Source of the DNA: Brucella intermedia LMG 3301
Lineage (GTDB): Bacteria > Pseudomonadota > Alphaproteobacteria > Rhizobiales > Rhizobiaceae
Direction of reading: 5' to 3'
Length of the DNA stretch: 64,000 bases
Assembly (NCBI RefSeq): GCF_000182645.1
Contig: NZ_ACQA01000001.1
Location: 2,422,001-2,486,000, forward strand
Numbering within the stretch: the stretch's first letter is position 1; every line of letters begins with the position of its first letter. Positions 18,584 through 29,391 of the stretch are shown in pieces. A program made the position numbers and the translations under genes. Under the pieces are notes generated by a model. It worked only from the letters and a program-made list of their open reading frames with translations. It had not been told where the DNA came from and ran no database searches.

Positions 18584-19359
18584 TACCATTTCCCTTCAAA
18601 ATTCGCTTCGCGCTTTTCGGCAAAGGAGCGCACGCCTTCCTTCAGATCGCCGGTCTTGGCGACGAGGATGGAACCGAGCGCCTCAACCGCCGTTCCATTG
18701 TCCTCGCCATTGGCGACGGACAGCATCAGTTTGGAAATTTCGAGCGCAGCCGGCCCGCGTTTTGCCACTCGCGCCGCATAATCCTTCGCTGCCTGCAAAG
18801 CCGCGCCCGTCTCCACCACATGATCGACAAGCCCGTGAGAAAGCGCTTCTTCGGCTGTGAACATTTCGCCGCCCAGCACCATGCGACGCACGATCTGCGC
18901 CCCGAAACGGCGCACAAGGCGCTGCGTGCCCGACCAGCCGGGCACCATGCCAAGCGAGGTTTCCGGCAGGCCGATTTTTGCCTGTTTTTCAACAATGCGG
19001 ATATCGGCGGCACCTGCCAGTTCCAGCCCGCCGCCAAGCGCATGGCCGTTCATCGCCGCAATCAGCGGCATGCGCAAAGTCGCCAGCCGCTCGAACACGC
19101 GATGACCATAGCGCACCCATGCATGGCCGAACTCCTGCGGTTCCAGGCCGCCCCAGGCCTTGATGTCGCCGCCTGCGCAAAAAGCCTTGCCCTCGCCGGT
19201 CAGGATCGCAACCCGGACGCTGCTGTCAGCCTCCACGTGATCACAGGCGGCAGACAATTCCTGCAACAGCTCAATATCAAACGCATTGAGCTTTTCGGGT
19301 CGTCTGATCGTCATGACCGCGATGTGGTTCTCAATCGATATTTCTATCCGTTGAGCCAT
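18583..19359 (-). CDS. Enoyl-CoA hydratase/isomerase family protein
   Basis: A crotonase-fold enzyme of 258 aa. The oxyanion-hole segments are GEGKAFCAGGDIKAW and NGHALGGGLELAGAAD. The two catalytic Glu positions of classical hydratases correspond to PETSLGMVPGWSGTQRL, where the first position is Gly-Met rather than Glu-like, so the reaction may not be simple hydration. It starts 1 nt after the CoA-transferase stop. It probably acts on the CoA ester made by that enzyme. Hydratase, isomerase and lyase activities all remain possible. Confidence 0.88.
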   Translation of the reverse strand: MAQRIEISIENHIAVMTIRRPEKLNAFDIELLQELSAACDHVEADSSVRVAILTGEGKAFCAGGDIKAWGGLEPQEFGHAWVRYGHRVFERLATLRMPLIAAMNGHALGGGLELAGAADIRIVEKQAKIGLPETSLGMVPGWSGTQRLVRRFGAQIVRRMVLGGEMFTAEEALSHGLVDHVVETGAALQAAKDYAARVAKRGPAALEISKLMLSVANGEDNGTAVEALGSILVAKTGDLKEGVRSFAEKREANFEGKW

Positions 19360-19360
19360 C

Positions 19361-20962
19361 TCAGGCCTCCAGCTTTCGCGCAGGCTTTTGCGGCAATTCA
19401 AGACCGATTGGCTCTTCGCGAAACAGCGCCTCATCCATGGTCTTGAGCTTGTCCGAGACAATCAGCGGAAACTCGGCCTGATCCAGAATATGCGCCTGCA
19501 AATCCACACCCGGCGCGATTTCGGTCAGCATAATGCCTTCCGGCGCAAGCTTCAGAACAGCGCGTTCGGTGACATAGGTAATGTCCTGTCCCTGCGCGAC
19601 ACCACGCGGGCCGGAGAAGGTGACGTGCTCGACCTCATTCACCAGCTTTTTGAGCTTGCCTTCCTTCTCGATCACCAGTTTTCCGTCCATGACCGACAGT
19701 TTCGCACCGGCGTTGAACATGCCGGAAAAGACGATCTTCTTTGCCCTTGATGTAATATCGACAAAGCCGCCTGCACCCGCTGTCACATGCGGACGGAATG
19801 AAAGCTTCGACACATTGACCGAACCGTCACGCCCGATCTCAAGGAAGGAGAGAAGCGAGGCATCGAAGCCCGCGCCCTGAAAATAGGTGAACTGATAGGG
19901 CGACGGCATATAGGCATCGGCATTGGATGCGCAGCCAAAGGCAAAATCCAGAAGCGGCACGCCGCCAACCGCCCCCTGCTCGATCACCCATGTCACGGCA
20001 CCATGCAGGCCCTCTTCCAGCAGAATGCGCGGCACATTGGCGGAAATGCCGAAGCCAAGATTGACCGCGCTGCCCGCCTGCAATTCCTGTGCGACACGCC
20101 GCGCAATCGCCTTCTGGATATTGAACTCGGGCAGACGGAACGTATCGAGCGGGCGGAAAATCTCGCCGGAAATCGCCGGATCATAAAGCGTCTGCGTGGT
20201 CTGCTTCTGGTCGGGGTCAACCACGATATAATCGACCAGAACGCCCGGCACCCGCACATCATGCGGCTTCAGCGTTCCTTCCTTGGCGATGCGCTTGACC
20301 TGCGCAATGACAATGCCGCCATTGTTGCGCGCCGCCAGCGCCTGATCCAGACCGCCCAGATAAGCGCCCTCATGTTCATAGGTGAGGTTGCCGCGATCAT
20401 CCGCGGTGGTGGCGCGGATGATCGCGACATGCGGCACGATATTGGGGAAATAGAGCCAGTCTTCGCCTTCAAAACTGACATGCTTGACGACCGGTTCCTC
20501 TCGCGCCTTGTCGTTCATCGCCGATCCCTGACGTTTGGGGTCAACGAAAGTATCGAGCCCCACCTTGGTCAACACGCCGGGGCGCTTGGCAGCAGCCTCA
20601 CGGTGCATATCGAACAGAATCCCGGACGGGATATTATAGGCCGGAATCTCGTTATTGGTGATCATCTGCCAGATCAGCGGCGGCTCGGTGCTTGATGGCC
20701 CGGACGGGTAGGACCCGCCGATAATCTTTTTCAAAAGCCCCTTCTTGGCGATGTAATCGACACCCTTGATGCCGCTCATGTCGCCCGCCGCAATCGGGTG
20801 CAGCGTGGTGATGTTTTTGGGATGGCCGGTTTCATCGAACCGCTCCCCAATGGCTTTCAGCATCATATCCGGACAGCCGAGCCCGCTCGATGAAGAAACC
20901 GAAACAACGGCATTGTCGGGAATAAGTGAAGCGGCTTCTGCAAATGAAATATGCTTGCTCAT
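19361..20962 (-). CDS. Acyl CoA:acetate/3-ketoacid CoA-transferase (family I, fused alpha-beta)
   Basis: A 533-aa protein with both halves of a family I CoA-transferase in one chain, like YdiF and propionate CoA-transferase. The N-terminal half has SSSSGLGCPDMML and GGSYPSGPS; the C-terminal half has NLGFGISANVPRIL and the catalytic-glutamate zone WVIEQGAVGGVP. Such enzymes move CoA between short-chain acids. It sits between the Gfo/Idh and enoyl-CoA hydratase genes with 5-nt and 1-nt gaps. Start ATG 20962 is chosen (MSKHISFAEAA); 20971 adds three residues. Confidence 0.92.
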   Translation of the reverse strand: MSKHISFAEAASLIPDNAVVSVSSSSGLGCPDMMLKAIGERFDETGHPKNITTLHPIAAGDMSGIKGVDYIAKKGLLKKIIGGSYPSGPSSTEPPLIWQMITNNEIPAYNIPSGILFDMHREAAAKRPGVLTKVGLDTFVDPKRQGSAMNDKAREEPVVKHVSFEGEDWLYFPNIVPHVAIIRATTADDRGNLTYEHEGAYLGGLDQALAARNNGGIVIAQVKRIAKEGTLKPHDVRVPGVLVDYIVVDPDQKQTTQTLYDPAISGEIFRPLDTFRLPEFNIQKAIARRVAQELQAGSAVNLGFGISANVPRILLEEGLHGAVTWVIEQGAVGGVPLLDFAFGCASNADAYMPSPYQFTYFQGAGFDASLLSFLEIGRDGSVNVSKLSFRPHVTAGAGGFVDITSRAKKIVFSGMFNAGAKLSVMDGKLVIEKEGKLKKLVNEVEHVTFSGPRGVAQGQDITYVTERAVLKLAPEGIMLTEIAPGVDLQAHILDQAEFPLIVSDKLKTMDEALFREEPIGLELPQKPARKLEA

Positions 20963-20967
20963 AATTC

Positions 20968-23006
<2,039 letters not shown>

Positions 23007-23035
23007 GATCTGCTCCGGTTTATGCTGCTCATTTA

Positions 23036-23051
23036 ATTGGAACGTTCCAAT
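23036..23051. promoter_or_regulatory. LacI-type operator, site 1
   Basis: ATTGGAACGTTCCAAT is a perfect 16-bp palindrome centred on CG, the usual layout for LacI family operators. It lies 29 bp upstream of the regulator start, where it could block the leftward promoter. Confidence 0.75.
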
Positions 23052-23201
23052 ACTGTCAAGAGCTGAGCGGAAAGCAGCCATTTGCCATGTGTTCGCCACA
23101 ATTCGCGTTGGTTTTTAGTGCCGATTTTCTGCTGAAACACGTGTTCTAGGTGCAAACCCCGCCAAATCACATTTCTGCCGCAATTTTCGACGGGATTGCT
23201 A

Positions 23202-23217
23202 TTTGGAACGTTCTAAA
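23202..23217. promoter_or_regulatory. LacI-type operator, site 2
   Basis: TTTGGAACGTTCTAAA shares the TTGGAACGTTC core with site 1 and lies 32 bp before the DUF993 start. The centres are 166 bp apart, allowing looping. Operator function is inferred from sequence and position. Confidence 0.75.
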
Positions 23218-23249
23218 CTAAAAATCGGCTGACAAGCGGAGGAACGATC

Positions 23250-24425
23250 ATGGGCATGAACGACCAGCAACTGATCTTGCCGGATGGCAACGGGAGCCTT
23301 GTTTCCTACACGCTGATCGGCACGCCCACTCCGCGCCCGGCAAGCCCGCCGCAGTTCAACCGCATCGCCTATGCGGCTGCGCATGTGGTTTCCGATCCGC
23401 TGAAAGATGCCCGCCCGTGGAACGACCCGGCCATCGACTGGGACGCGACCATGGCTTTCCGCCATCACCTGTGGAGCCTCGACTTCAAGATCGCCGAAGC
23501 AATGGACACCTCACAGCGCGGCATGGGCCTGAACTGGGCCGGCGCGCAGGAACTGATCCGCCGCTCTCTGGCAGAAGCGAAAAGCGTAGCGGGTGCCGAT
23601 CTTGCCTCTGGCGCCGGCACCGACCAACTCGATCCGGCGGAAGCCAAAAGCCTCGATGACGTTATCAGGGCTTATGAGACACAGGCAGGCTTCATCGAGA
23701 AGCACGGCGGACGTTTCATCCTGATGGCAAGCCGGGCGCTGGCCCGCATCGCCAGGTCGCCCGACGATTATGCCAAAGTCTATGGGCATATTCTGGCGCA
23801 GGCCCGCGAACAGGTCGTGCTGCACTGGCTGGGCGACATGTTCGACCCACAGCTCAAAGGCTATTGGGGTTCCCAAAATTTCGATGAAGCACTGGATACC
23901 GTCATCGGCATCATCGAGGCCAATCGCGACAAGGTGGAAGGCATCAAGATTTCTCTGCTGGAGGAGCGCTACGAAATCGCCTTGCGCAACCGCTTGCCGA
24001 AAGGCGTGCTGTGTTTCACCGGCGATGATTTCAACTATGCGCCGCTGATCGAAGGCGACGGAAACAGGCACAGCCATGCCCTGCTCGGCATATTCGATGC
24101 GGTCGCCCCGCAGGCATCCAGCGCGCTTGCAGCGCTCGCCGCAGGCGACAATGCCCGCTTCCGCGCGATCATCGAGCCGACCGTGCCGCTATCGCGCAAG
24201 ATTTTTGAAGCACCGACGCAATATTACAAGGCGGGTGTCGTGTTCCTCGCCTGGCTGAACGGACACCAGAGCCATTTCACCATGCCTGCCGGAATGCAGT
24301 CGGCACGCGGCATCCTGCATTATGCCGACATATTCCGCCTCGCCGACAAGGCCGATGTGCTCGACCAGCCGGAGCTTGCCATCCACCGCATGAAAAAGCT
24401 TCTGGCCGTTCATGGCATATCGTAA
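23250..24425 (+). CDS. DUF993 family TIM-barrel protein, putative aldolase
   Basis: A 391-aa protein that I recognise as DUF993, often labelled dihydrodipicolinate synthase family. The visible parallel with DHDPS/NAL aldolases is VEGIKIS, placing K233 as the likely Schiff-base lysine, followed by FTGDD (residues 257-260) where DHDPS has SGDD. The rest differs from true DapA. ATG 23250 has GCGGAGGA 7 nt upstream. It is the only gene on the right arm of the LacI-controlled divergent locus. A retro-aldol cleavage of a keto-sugar is a reasonable but untested role. Confidence 0.8.
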   Translation: MGMNDQQLILPDGNGSLVSYTLIGTPTPRPASPPQFNRIAYAAAHVVSDPLKDARPWNDPAIDWDATMAFRHHLWSLDFKIAEAMDTSQRGMGLNWAGAQELIRRSLAEAKSVAGADLASGAGTDQLDPAEAKSLDDVIRAYETQAGFIEKHGGRFILMASRALARIARSPDDYAKVYGHILAQAREQVVLHWLGDMFDPQLKGYWGSQNFDEALDTVIGIIEANRDKVEGIKISLLEERYEIALRNRLPKGVLCFTGDDFNYAPLIEGDGNRHSHALLGIFDAVAPQASSALAALAAGDNARFRAIIEPTVPLSRKIFEAPTQYYKAGVVFLAWLNGHQSHFTMPAGMQSARGILHYADIFRLADKADVLDQPELAIHRMKKLLAVHGIS

Positions 24426-24426
24426 A

Positions 24427-24450
24427 GACAGGCGGCTCTTGCCGCCTGTC
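24427..24450. terminator. Convergent hairpin between DUF993 and LLM genes
   Basis: A perfect 10-bp stem (GACAGGCGGC with GCCGCCTGTC, loop TCTT) sits between two converging genes. There is no T run, so it may act with Rho or as a roadblock. Confidence 0.6.
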
Positions 24451-24458
24451 CCGTCAAA

Positions 24459-25481
24459 TCACCGCCAGCCAAGACCGGGCGCGACGTGCTTCAGGATCGC
24501 TTCGATCACATGGGCATTGTACTCGACGCCAAGCTGGTTCGGCACGGTGAGAAGCAGCGTATCGGCCTCGGCAATCGCCTCGTCTTTGGCCAGCTCCTCG
24601 ATCAGCCGGTCAGGCTCGCCAGCATAGGACCGCCCGAAGACGGCCCGCAGGTCTTCCTCGATATAGCCGATGGAATCCTGCTCCTTGCCGCCATTGCCGA
24701 AATAGGCCCGGTCGCGATCATCGACCAGCGCGAAGATGCTGCGGCTCACCGAAACACGCGGCGTGCGCGTATGTCCGGCTTCCTTCCAGGCCTCGCGATA
24801 GGCACGAATCTGTTTGGCCTGCTGGATGTGCAGCGGCTCACCTGACTCGTCCTTCTTCAAGGTCGAGCTTTGCAGATTCATGCCGAGCTTTGCGGCCCAC
24901 ACAGCGGTGGCATCCGAGGCGGCACCCCACCAGATACGGTCCCGAAGACCTTCCGAATGCGGCTCGATCCGCAGGAGGCCAGGAGGGTTCGGAAACATCG
25001 GACGGGGGTTCGGCTGTGCAAAGCCCTGCCCCTTCAGCGCTTCGAAGAACACTTCGCCGTGCTGGCGGCCCATATCGGCATCGCTCTTGTCTTCTTCCGG
25101 CGCATAGCCGAAATAACGCCAGCCATCGATCACCTGTTCCGGCGAGCCGCGGCTGATGCCGAGTTGCAGGCGACCCTTGGAAATCAGGTCGGCGGCACCG
25201 GCATCCTCGACCATATAGAACGGGTTTTCATACCGCATGTCGATGACGGCGGTACCGATCTCGATCCTGCTCGTCTTCGCGCCGATGGCTGCAAGCAGCG
25301 GAAAGGGCGATGCAAGCTGGCGCGCAAAATGGTGCACGCGGAAATAGGCGCCATCCGCGCCCAGCTCCTCTGCGGCGACCGCCAGATCGATGGATTGGAG
25401 AAGCGCGTCGCTGGCCGAGCGGGTTCCCGACTGGGGAGACGGCGACCAGTGGCCGAAGGAAAGAAAGCCGATCTTCTTCAT
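24459..25481 (-). CDS. LLM class flavin-dependent oxidoreductase
   Basis: A 340-aa luciferase-like monooxygenase using reduced FMN. The family N-terminus (MKKIGFLSFGHWSP), the core EELGADGAYFRVHHFARQ, the AAIGAKTSRIEIGTAVIDMRYENP strand and GRLQLGISRG are clear. Members oxidise small molecules such as alkanesulfonates or nitrilotriacetate, but this branch has no assigned substrate. The start at 25481 fits the family; the frame runs on to 25571. It is divergent from the binding-protein gene. Confidence 0.9.
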   Translation of the reverse strand: MKKIGFLSFGHWSPSPQSGTRSASDALLQSIDLAVAAEELGADGAYFRVHHFARQLASPFPLLAAIGAKTSRIEIGTAVIDMRYENPFYMVEDAGAADLISKGRLQLGISRGSPEQVIDGWRYFGYAPEEDKSDADMGRQHGEVFFEALKGQGFAQPNPRPMFPNPPGLLRIEPHSEGLRDRIWWGAASDATAVWAAKLGMNLQSSTLKKDESGEPLHIQQAKQIRAYREAWKEAGHTRTPRVSVSRSIFALVDDRDRAYFGNGGKEQDSIGYIEEDLRAVFGRSYAGEPDRLIEELAKDEAIAEADTLLLTVPNQLGVEYNAHVIEAILKHVAPGLGWR

Positions 25482-25771
25482 GATTATGTTCCCTGAATTC
25501 GGGCAAGAGGATTGTTCCTGCCCAATATGGCGGCGCGGGCCAGGAATGGAAGGGCGCGGAAAGGAACACACTGTTCAGTATTTGCACCCTCTGTTCCGTC
25601 CGCTTTTTTATCGCGCGCCATGAGTTGCCCGATACCCACGCCTTGTCCGGTACATTGACAGTGCATCCGGACGCTATTAAGCCTCGAAACAGGCGGATAA
25701 ACCTTCAATCTGAGGTTATTGGAGAAAAGGTGTTTGCCGATAAGCAACGCACCAAAACAGGGGAGATTTTC

Positions 25772-26737
25772 ATGCGTTCCAAATTTCAGGCTATGCTTCT
25801 GGGCTTGCTGGCCGCAACGGCCCTCGCCACCTCGGCACAGGCCAAAGACGTCACCGTCACCGTGACCGCCATCGTGGAGCATCCCGCCCTCGACGCCGCC
25901 CGCGACGGCGTGAAGGACGCGCTGGCGGAAGCCGGCTTCAAGGAAGGCGAGAACCTCAAATTCGTCTATCAGTCCGCACAGGGCAACCCGGCGACCGCAG
26001 CGCAGATCGCCCGCCAGTTCGTCGGCGAAGCTCCGGACGTGATCGTCCCGATCTCCACCCCGTCGGCGCAGGCCGTCGTTTCGGCCACCCGCGACATTCC
26101 TGTCGTCTTCACCGCCGTTTCCGATCCGGTCGGCGCGCAGCTCGTCAAGGACATGGCGAAGCCCGGCGGCAACGTGACCGGCCTGTCCGACATGTCGCCA
26201 GTGGCTGAGCACATCAAGCTGATCAAGGAAGTGATGCCGAACATCAAGAAGCTCGGCTATCTCTACAATTCCGGTGAAACCAATTCCGTGTCGCTGCTGG
26301 CGGCACTGAAGGAAGCCGCTGCCGCCGAAGGCATCGAAATCGTTGAATCGGCCGCCACCAAGTCGGCGGAAGTCCAGGGCGCGGCCCGTGCCCTCGTCGG
26401 CCGGGCCGATGCCATGTATGTGCCGACCGACAACACCATCGTTTCGGCGCTGGAAAGCGCCGTCGGCGTTGCCGAGGAAAGCAAGCTGCCGCTCTTCACC
26501 GCCGATACGGATTCGGTCAAGCGCGGCGCGCTGGCAGCGCTCGGCTTCAACTACTACGATGTCGGCAAGCAGACCGGCGCCGTCGTGGTGAAGGTTCTCA
26601 AGGGTGAAAAGCCGGGCGACATTCCGGTCGACATCGCCAAGGGCACCGATCTCGTCATCAATCTTGGCGCCGCCAAGAAGATGGGCGTCGAATTCCCGCA
26701 GGCCGTGATCGACCGCGCCACCAGCAAGATCGACTAA
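25772..26737 (+). CDS. ABC transporter substrate-binding protein (ABC_sub_bind family)
   Basis: A 321-aa exported binding protein with a signal peptide ending ATALATSAQA. It shows the pfam04392-type pattern: VTAIVEHPALDAARDGVKDALAEAG, VPISTPSAQAVVSATRDIPVVFTAVSDPVGA, and GGNVTGLSD. Relatives bind aromatic amino acids or similar amines; the ligand here is unknown. A strong terminator follows at 26754, so this gene can be expressed apart from the permease and ATPase genes at 28507-30182, which are the expected partners. ATG 25772 is preceded by GGGGAG. Confidence 0.9.
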   Translation: MRSKFQAMLLGLLAATALATSAQAKDVTVTVTAIVEHPALDAARDGVKDALAEAGFKEGENLKFVYQSAQGNPATAAQIARQFVGEAPDVIVPISTPSAQAVVSATRDIPVVFTAVSDPVGAQLVKDMAKPGGNVTGLSDMSPVAEHIKLIKEVMPNIKKLGYLYNSGETNSVSLLAALKEAAAAEGIEIVESAATKSAEVQGAARALVGRADAMYVPTDNTIVSALESAVGVAEESKLPLFTADTDSVKRGALAALGFNYYDVGKQTGAVVVKVLKGEKPGDIPVDIAKGTDLVINLGAAKKMGVEFPQAVIDRATSKID

Positions 26738-26753
26738 ACATACAGCATGACGG

Positions 26754-26782
26754 AAAAAGGCGGGGTCGCTCCCCGCCTTTTT
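26754..26782 (+). terminator. Rho-independent terminator after the binding-protein gene
   Basis: The stem AAAGGCGGGG with CCCCGCCTTT around TCGCT is followed by a T-rich run. It separates the binding-protein gene from the downstream oxidoreductase. Confidence 0.88.
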
Positions 26783-26812
26783 CTTTGACAGGATTTGACC
26801 AGAGTTTTCGAA

Positions 26813-28132
26813 ATGCCCGCTATCCGCATTCTTCCCGCAGACGACAACACCAATGGCTGGAGCAGGATATTGCCAGCCCGCGCGCCGAAGGCGGCGCTGG
26901 CAGGCGATATCAAGGCCGACTGGATCGTGCTCGGCGCGGGATATGCGGGCGTGGCGGCAGCGCGACGGCTGGCCGGAAACCGTCCCAATGACCGGATTGC
27001 ATTGATCGATGCGCAGGAGGTCGGGAAAGGCACGTCGGGCCGCGCCGCGGGCTTTGCCATCGACCTGCCCCACAATGTCAGCTCCTCGATGGAGGAACTG
27101 GCCAAGTCGCAAAGCTATCGTGCGCTGGCCCGCGCCGCCATCGATCATTTGAAACAGCAGATCGACCGGCATGGGATCGACTGCGACTGGCGGCAGGATG
27201 GAAAATTTCACGCAGCGGTTTCTGATCAGGGCATGCGCGAGGTTCTTGAGCCGACCGTCAGGGAACTGGAACGCCTCAAGGAACCCTTCGACTGGCTCGA
27301 AGGCGATGCACTGGCCAAAAGGCTTGGCACGAACCATTTCAAGGCGGCGATCTTCACCTATGGCACGTCGCTTCTGAACCCGGCTGCCCTTGTGCGCGGC
27401 CTCGCCGACAGCCTGCCCGGCAATGTCACGCTTTACGAAAATTCCGCGGTCACCAGGATCGACTACGGCGAGCGCATCCACATCACGACGGCAAAGGGCA
27501 GCATTCAGGCGCCGGCCATGATCCTTACGGTCAATGGCTTTGGCGAGCAGTTCGGCTTTTTCAGGCGAAAGCTCCTCAACTTCGCCGCCCATGCCAGCCT
27601 GAGCCGCAAGCTTTCCGACGACGAATACAAGGCCATTGGCGAAATCGCGCCATGGGGGCTGACGCCCGCCAATTCCTTTTCCGGCATCACCATGCGCCTC
27701 ACCTCGGACCGGCGCATACTGGTGCGGCAGAACGTGCATTTCTGCCCGTCGCTCCGCCAGTCGGATGCGCGCCGTGAAACGGTCAGGCGTGAGCACAAGC
27801 GCCTCTTCGACGAGCGTTTTCCCATGCTGCCCAAGGTCGATATGGAGCATACATGGACGGGCTTCATCTGCCTGTCGCGCAATGGAGCGCCGGGTTTCGG
27901 CCAGATTGCGAAGAATGTCTACACATCGCTCTGCCAGAACGGCGTCGGCATCACCAAGGGCACGATAGGCGGCATTCTTGCCGCCGACATGGCCTGCGAT
28001 ATCGACAATCCGCTGATCGACGACATGCTCAAGCTCGGCAGCCCCACCGGGTTGCCGCCACGGCCTTTCCTCGATCTCGGCGTGCGGGCGCGTTTCGCAT
28101 GGGAGCTGTGGCGGGCGCGCGCCGAAGTGTGA
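26813..28132 (+). CDS. FAD-dependent oxidoreductase (DAO/DadA family)
   Basis: A 439-aa flavoenzyme with the dinucleotide-binding motif VLGAGYAGVAAARRL at about residue 40, and GKGTSGRAAGFAIDLPHN, a DAO-type substrate and FAD region. It ends with the C-terminal FAD contact NGVGITKGTIGG. Such enzymes oxidise amines or D/L-amino acids. ATG 26813 is the chosen start; TTG 26795 with a better ribosome site (ACAGGA) is possible and adds six residues. It lies inside an ABC importer locus, so the imported solute may be its substrate. This is inference from position. Confidence 0.88.
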   Translation: MPAIRILPADDNTNGWSRILPARAPKAALAGDIKADWIVLGAGYAGVAAARRLAGNRPNDRIALIDAQEVGKGTSGRAAGFAIDLPHNVSSSMEELAKSQSYRALARAAIDHLKQQIDRHGIDCDWRQDGKFHAAVSDQGMREVLEPTVRELERLKEPFDWLEGDALAKRLGTNHFKAAIFTYGTSLLNPAALVRGLADSLPGNVTLYENSAVTRIDYGERIHITTAKGSIQAPAMILTVNGFGEQFGFFRRKLLNFAAHASLSRKLSDDEYKAIGEIAPWGLTPANSFSGITMRLTSDRRILVRQNVHFCPSLRQSDARRETVRREHKRLFDERFPMLPKVDMEHTWTGFICLSRNGAPGFGQIAKNVYTSLCQNGVGITKGTIGGILAADMACDIDNPLIDDMLKLGSPTGLPPRPFLDLGVRARFAWELWRARAEV

Positions 28133-28506
28133 CCCAAATCAACCGGGCCAGATGTTGTAACACTCCCACAGAATAGCGCTTTTTAGCGGCCTTGCAGCGA
28201 TAATGCTTGCGCGCTGCCGCGTTTTGCGTTGTATCGCCAGAGCGATATAGCAAGAAACCGCAAGCAATGCGGTGAATGGAATTTGCAGTGCGCTGCGCCC
28301 GGTCGGATGCGGGTTCGCTGCAAGCATAAACCGGGGAAATGTTTCAGGTGGCAGGAACACCGGAAGCGAACTCAGAACAAACCGGTCGTGACTGAAGCTG
28401 GCCGAGCGGAACACCCGGATTTCCGGTTTCCGCAATGCCGTTGATCGGTGCCGCGCTGAAGCGGAAATCGTTCGTTTGGTCACGGCGAGAAACAAGGAAT
28501 GACATT
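28133..28506. other. 374-bp intergenic region, no gene recognised
   Basis: No reading frame here has family sequence; a long minus frame starting at 28681 is antisense to the permease gene. The region must hold the permease promoter. I see no clear terminator for the oxidoreductase gene and no repeat copy. Confidence 0.6.
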
Positions 28507-29391
28507 GTGAGTCAGATCGCCTTCTGGGGTGCGGTCGAATTGGGCCTCGTCTTTGCATTTGTAGCCATCGGCGTCTATCTGGCGTTCCGTGTCCTCGATT
28601 TCCCCGATCTGACGGTTGACGGTTCGTTTCCGCTGGGCGCCGCCGTAACCGGCGTGCTGATCCTTGGAGGCATGAATCCATGGCTCGCCGCGATCATCGC
28701 CATGATTGCCGGTGCCGCCGCCGGGCTCGTGACCGCGACGCTGAATGTGCGCTTCAAGATTCTCAATCTTCTTGCCTCCATTCTGACCATGATCGCGCTG
28801 TTCTCGGTCAATCTGCGCGTCATGGGCGCGCCCAACATTTCACTCATCAGCCAGGACACCATGCTGACGCCGTTCTTCGGCCACGGCATCCCCGAATATT
28901 ATGTGCGTCCGCTGTTCCTCTTCGTGCTGGTTGCCATTGCGGTGTTCATCGTCTGGCGCTTTCTGGAAAGCGACATGGGGCTTGCCATGCGCGCAACCGG
29001 CGCCAATCCGAAAATGGCGCGCGCGCAGGGTGTGCGCACCGACCGGCAGATCTATCTCGGCATGGCGCTCTCCAACGCTCTGGTGGCACTTGGCGGCGCG
29101 CTCTTCGCGCAGACCAACGGCTTTGCCGATGTGACCTCAGGTGCCGGCACCATCGTGGTTGGTCTTGCGGCGGTCATCATCGGTGAAACGCTGCTGCGCA
29201 GCCGGTTCATCCTGGTCATCCTGCTTGGCTGCGTGCTCGGTTCGATCATCTATCGCATCGCCATCCAGTTTGCGCTTTCCAAGGGATCGGCATTCGGCTT
29301 GCAGGCATCCGATCTCAACATCGCGACCGCCCTTCTCGTCACCTTCGCCCTGATATTGCCGCGCCTGCGTCGCGGAGGAGCATCGGCATGA
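28507..29391 (+). CDS. ABC transporter permease (COG4120 type)
   Basis: A 294-aa integral membrane protein with about eight hydrophobic helices. It resembles the single-permease systems that work with ABC_sub_bind proteins and relate to branched-chain amino acid permeases: FRVLDFPDLTVDGSFPLGAAVTG near the start and GLAMRATGANPKMARAQGV as the coupling loop. The GTG start at 28507 has AAGGAAT upstream. The last codons overlap the ATPase start as ATGA, so the two proteins are made together. The partner binding protein is at 25772. Confidence 0.9.
   Translation: MSQIAFWGAVELGLVFAFVAIGVYLAFRVLDFPDLTVDGSFPLGAAVTGVLILGGMNPWLAAIIAMIAGAAAGLVTATLNVRFKILNLLASILTMIALFSVNLRVMGAPNISLISQDTMLTPFFGHGIPEYYVRPLFLFVLVAIAVFIVWRFLESDMGLAMRATGANPKMARAQGVRTDRQIYLGMALSNALVALGGALFAQTNGFADVTSGAGTIVVGLAAVIIGETLLRSRFILVILLGCVLGSIIYRIAIQFALSKGSAFGLQASDLNIATALLVTFALILPRLRRGGASA

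Noticed and set aside
19232..19241. CACGTG core in the enoyl-CoA hydratase gene as a parS site
   Set aside because: The flanking bases do not match the parS arms.
25655..25680. TTGACA with TATTAA as a sigma-70 promoter for the binding-protein gene
   Set aside because: The spacer is 14 bp, too short for a confident call.
25484..27850. 788-codon open frame on the minus strand
   Set aside because: It is antisense to the binding-protein and flavoenzyme genes, both of which have clear family motifs and a terminator between them. Its sequence is Arg/Gly/His/Asp-rich, as expected for reverse reading of GC-rich genes.
28139..28681. 180-codon minus frame across the gap before the permease gene
   Set aside because: It overlaps the permease start in antisense and shows no family wording or ribosome site.
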